Of a DNA stretch of 64,000 nucleotides, positions 63,838-64,000 are shown piece after piece (position 1 is the first letter of the stretch; every line of letters begins with the position of its first letter). The notes under the pieces were generated by a model, which was given only the letters and a program-made list of their open reading frames with translations, ran no database searches and was not told the DNA's origin. The DNA comes from Spinacia oleracea (Eukaryota > Streptophyta > Magnoliopsida > Caryophyllales > Amaranthaceae). Location of the stretch: contig NC_079489.1 of NCBI RefSeq assembly GCF_020520425.1, forward strand, positions 14,842,001 through 14,906,000, in the 5' to 3' direction. A program made the position numbers and the translations under genes.

Positions 63838-64000
63838 TATTTGTTAGTTTTGATTACTAATCAATCATACAAGTAGGGAATCAAGATGTCAGGAAATTTA
63901 AAGAAAGGGGGCATTTATTTCCCTATATAGGAAAATGAGATCATAACAAAAGCAATTCCAATAAAATGTACATGTAACATAGTTTTATTTATTTAAAGAA

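Overview
This window is plant nuclear DNA. It has long AT-rich introns with GT..AG borders, plant-specific gene families and dense nested transposable elements. The element mix (Stowaway and Tourist MITEs, hAT and CACTA DNA transposons, L1-type LINE, Ty1/copia, a tRNA-derived SINE) fits a eudicot. Amaranthaceae (spinach/beet/quinoa relatives) is my guess, held with low confidence.

Four genes look intact. (1) Minus strand, 1533-9204: a short nuclear poly(A) polymerase of the PAPS3 type, 10 coding exons, 513 aa. (2) Plus strand, 43678-45903: a two-exon gene for a very acidic Asp/Glu-rich protein, 199 aa. (3) Plus strand, 49004-54761: a REDUCED WALL ACETYLATION (CAS1-like) multispanning membrane protein for cell-wall O-acetylation, 15 exons, 548 aa. 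(4) Minus strand, 56678-59389: ER membrane protein complex subunit 6 (EMC6), 4 coding exons including a 20-nt microexon, 119 aa. Genes 3 and 4 converge. I derived every splice junction by hand; each keeps the reading frame.

The rest is mostly mobile DNA and gene wreckage. Positions 1-1275 hold a dead LRR receptor kinase (EFR-like) split by a 381-bp hAT-type element. Positions 9590-16560 hold a SINE with a 17-bp target duplication, a retroelement remnant, Stowaway and hAT-like MITEs and a large GAGTCGAG-rich element. Positions 16340-22195 hold an L1-type LINE with an inverted 5' end (twin priming), inserted into an older Stowaway MITE. Positions 22200-31790 are a MITE-rich zone containing a 3.4-kb CACTA element (27430-30830) that carries a fragment of a deoxyhypusine synthase gene. 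Positions 31793-42163 are a 10.4-kb Ty1/copia element in minus orientation with nearly identical LTRs but a wrecked coding region, so it is young and non-autonomous; its LTRs and leader carry GC-rich arrays. Positions 60506 onward look like the 3' end of a Helitron. The right edge (63091-63837, minus) has a plasma-membrane H+-ATPase exon remnant beside a coiled-coil exon.

The four host genes are unrelated in function (mRNA polyadenylation, unknown acidic factor, wall acetylation, ER membrane insertion). The most unusual objects are the gene-capturing CACTA element, the coding-dead but recent copia insertion, and the EMC6 microexon.
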